The translations under genes were made by a program, and so were the position numbers. The notes beneath the pieces are model-generated. The model was not told the DNA's origin, made no database searches, and was given only the letters and a program-made list of their open reading frames with translations. From Nemertoderma westbladi (lineage: Eukaryota > Xenacoelomorpha > Nemertodermatida > Nemertodermatidae), in contig JAUCBJ010001316.1 of the NCBI GenBank assembly GCA_032718475.1, positions 1 through 41,776 of the forward strand: a DNA stretch of 41,776 nucleotides, in the 5' to 3' direction. Positions 41,697 to 41,776 of the stretch are shown here, one piece after another. Each line of letters opens with the position of its first letter. Within the stretch, counting starts at the first letter, position 1.

Positions 41697-41776
41697 TGTT
41701 AAATGTTTATTTTGCTTTGGTTATTAACTGGAGGGAGTGGTTTAAATGTTTTATTTTGCTGTGGTTATTAACTGGA
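41697..41776. repeat. Direct repeat at the window edge
   Basis: TTAAATGTTTATTTTGCTTT...GGTTATTAACTGGA is followed at about 41741 by a second copy with one inserted T and TTT to TGT. It may continue beyond the window as a tandem array. Confidence 0.85.

Noticed and set aside
34623-41776. Cyclin D exon 4
   Set aside because: I looked for an acceptor followed by the Lys-Phe...Pro-Pro-Ser-Met coding pattern in phase 1 and found none; GLSMV at about 39390 lacks the neighbouring residues.

Overview
This is animal (metazoan) nuclear DNA. It is AT-rich and intron-containing, and it is crowded with selfish elements and tandem arrays. The one clear host gene is a D-type cyclin on the + strand from 27900. 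It has an LxCxE Rb-binding motif, and its exon sizes and phases match those I recall for vertebrate CCND genes. I cannot place the species more narrowly from sequence alone.

Layout. (1) 1-3770: a gene-poor, rearranged stretch. It has three copies of a ~450 bp direct repeat, a broken zinc-finger ORF, and a ~2 kb array carrying about 20 tRNA T-arm/B-box-like motifs. (2) 3776-8397, - strand: a two-gene viral or Polinton-type cassette. It holds an intact 1363-residue protein-primed family-B DNA polymerase (pPolB, Polinton/Maverick/adintovirus type) followed 23 bp later by a small protein that looks like a two-lobed TATA-binding protein. Both are preceded by the same 13-bp motif. No integrase, ATPase, protease or capsid gene is visible. 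(3) 8.4-13.8 kb: mostly non-coding, with a possible small terminal exon, a CCAAT/E2F/RFX-like site cluster, a ~300 bp MITE, a 52-bp palindromic insertion with an 8-bp target duplication, and AT and C tracts. (4) 14.2-22.3 kb: a composite fold-back structure. Two ~0.8-0.9 kb inverted arms built from ~120 bp subrepeats enclose a Ty3/Gypsy element (5-bp target duplication GAGAC, gag deleted), inverted-repeat elements and a frameshifted LINE 3' end. (5) 22.9-26.5 kb: a 15-bp and a 21-bp minisatellite, with an old retrotransposon integrase tail between them.

(6) 26.9-34.6 kb: cyclin D exons 1-3 with three introns, all partly visible. Intron 1 ends in a tandem array of 34-bp units whose last unit is the authentic 3' splice acceptor, so ten acceptor-like AGs lie in perfect register. 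Intron 3 begins with about 190 copies of a 20-21 bp unit that starts with GTAAGT, and the authentic 5' donor is at the head of the array. The same gene therefore carries a satellite made of acceptors and one made of donors. I regard this as the most striking and possibly undescribed feature of the window. (7) 34.6-41.8 kb: probably still intron 3. It holds a TIR element, a tRNA-derived SINE head, poly-C/G tracts and dispersed repeat fragments. Cyclin D exons 4 and 5 were not found and should lie beyond the window.

Everything here was read by eye. Family assignments rest on recognisable motifs and were not checked by database search.
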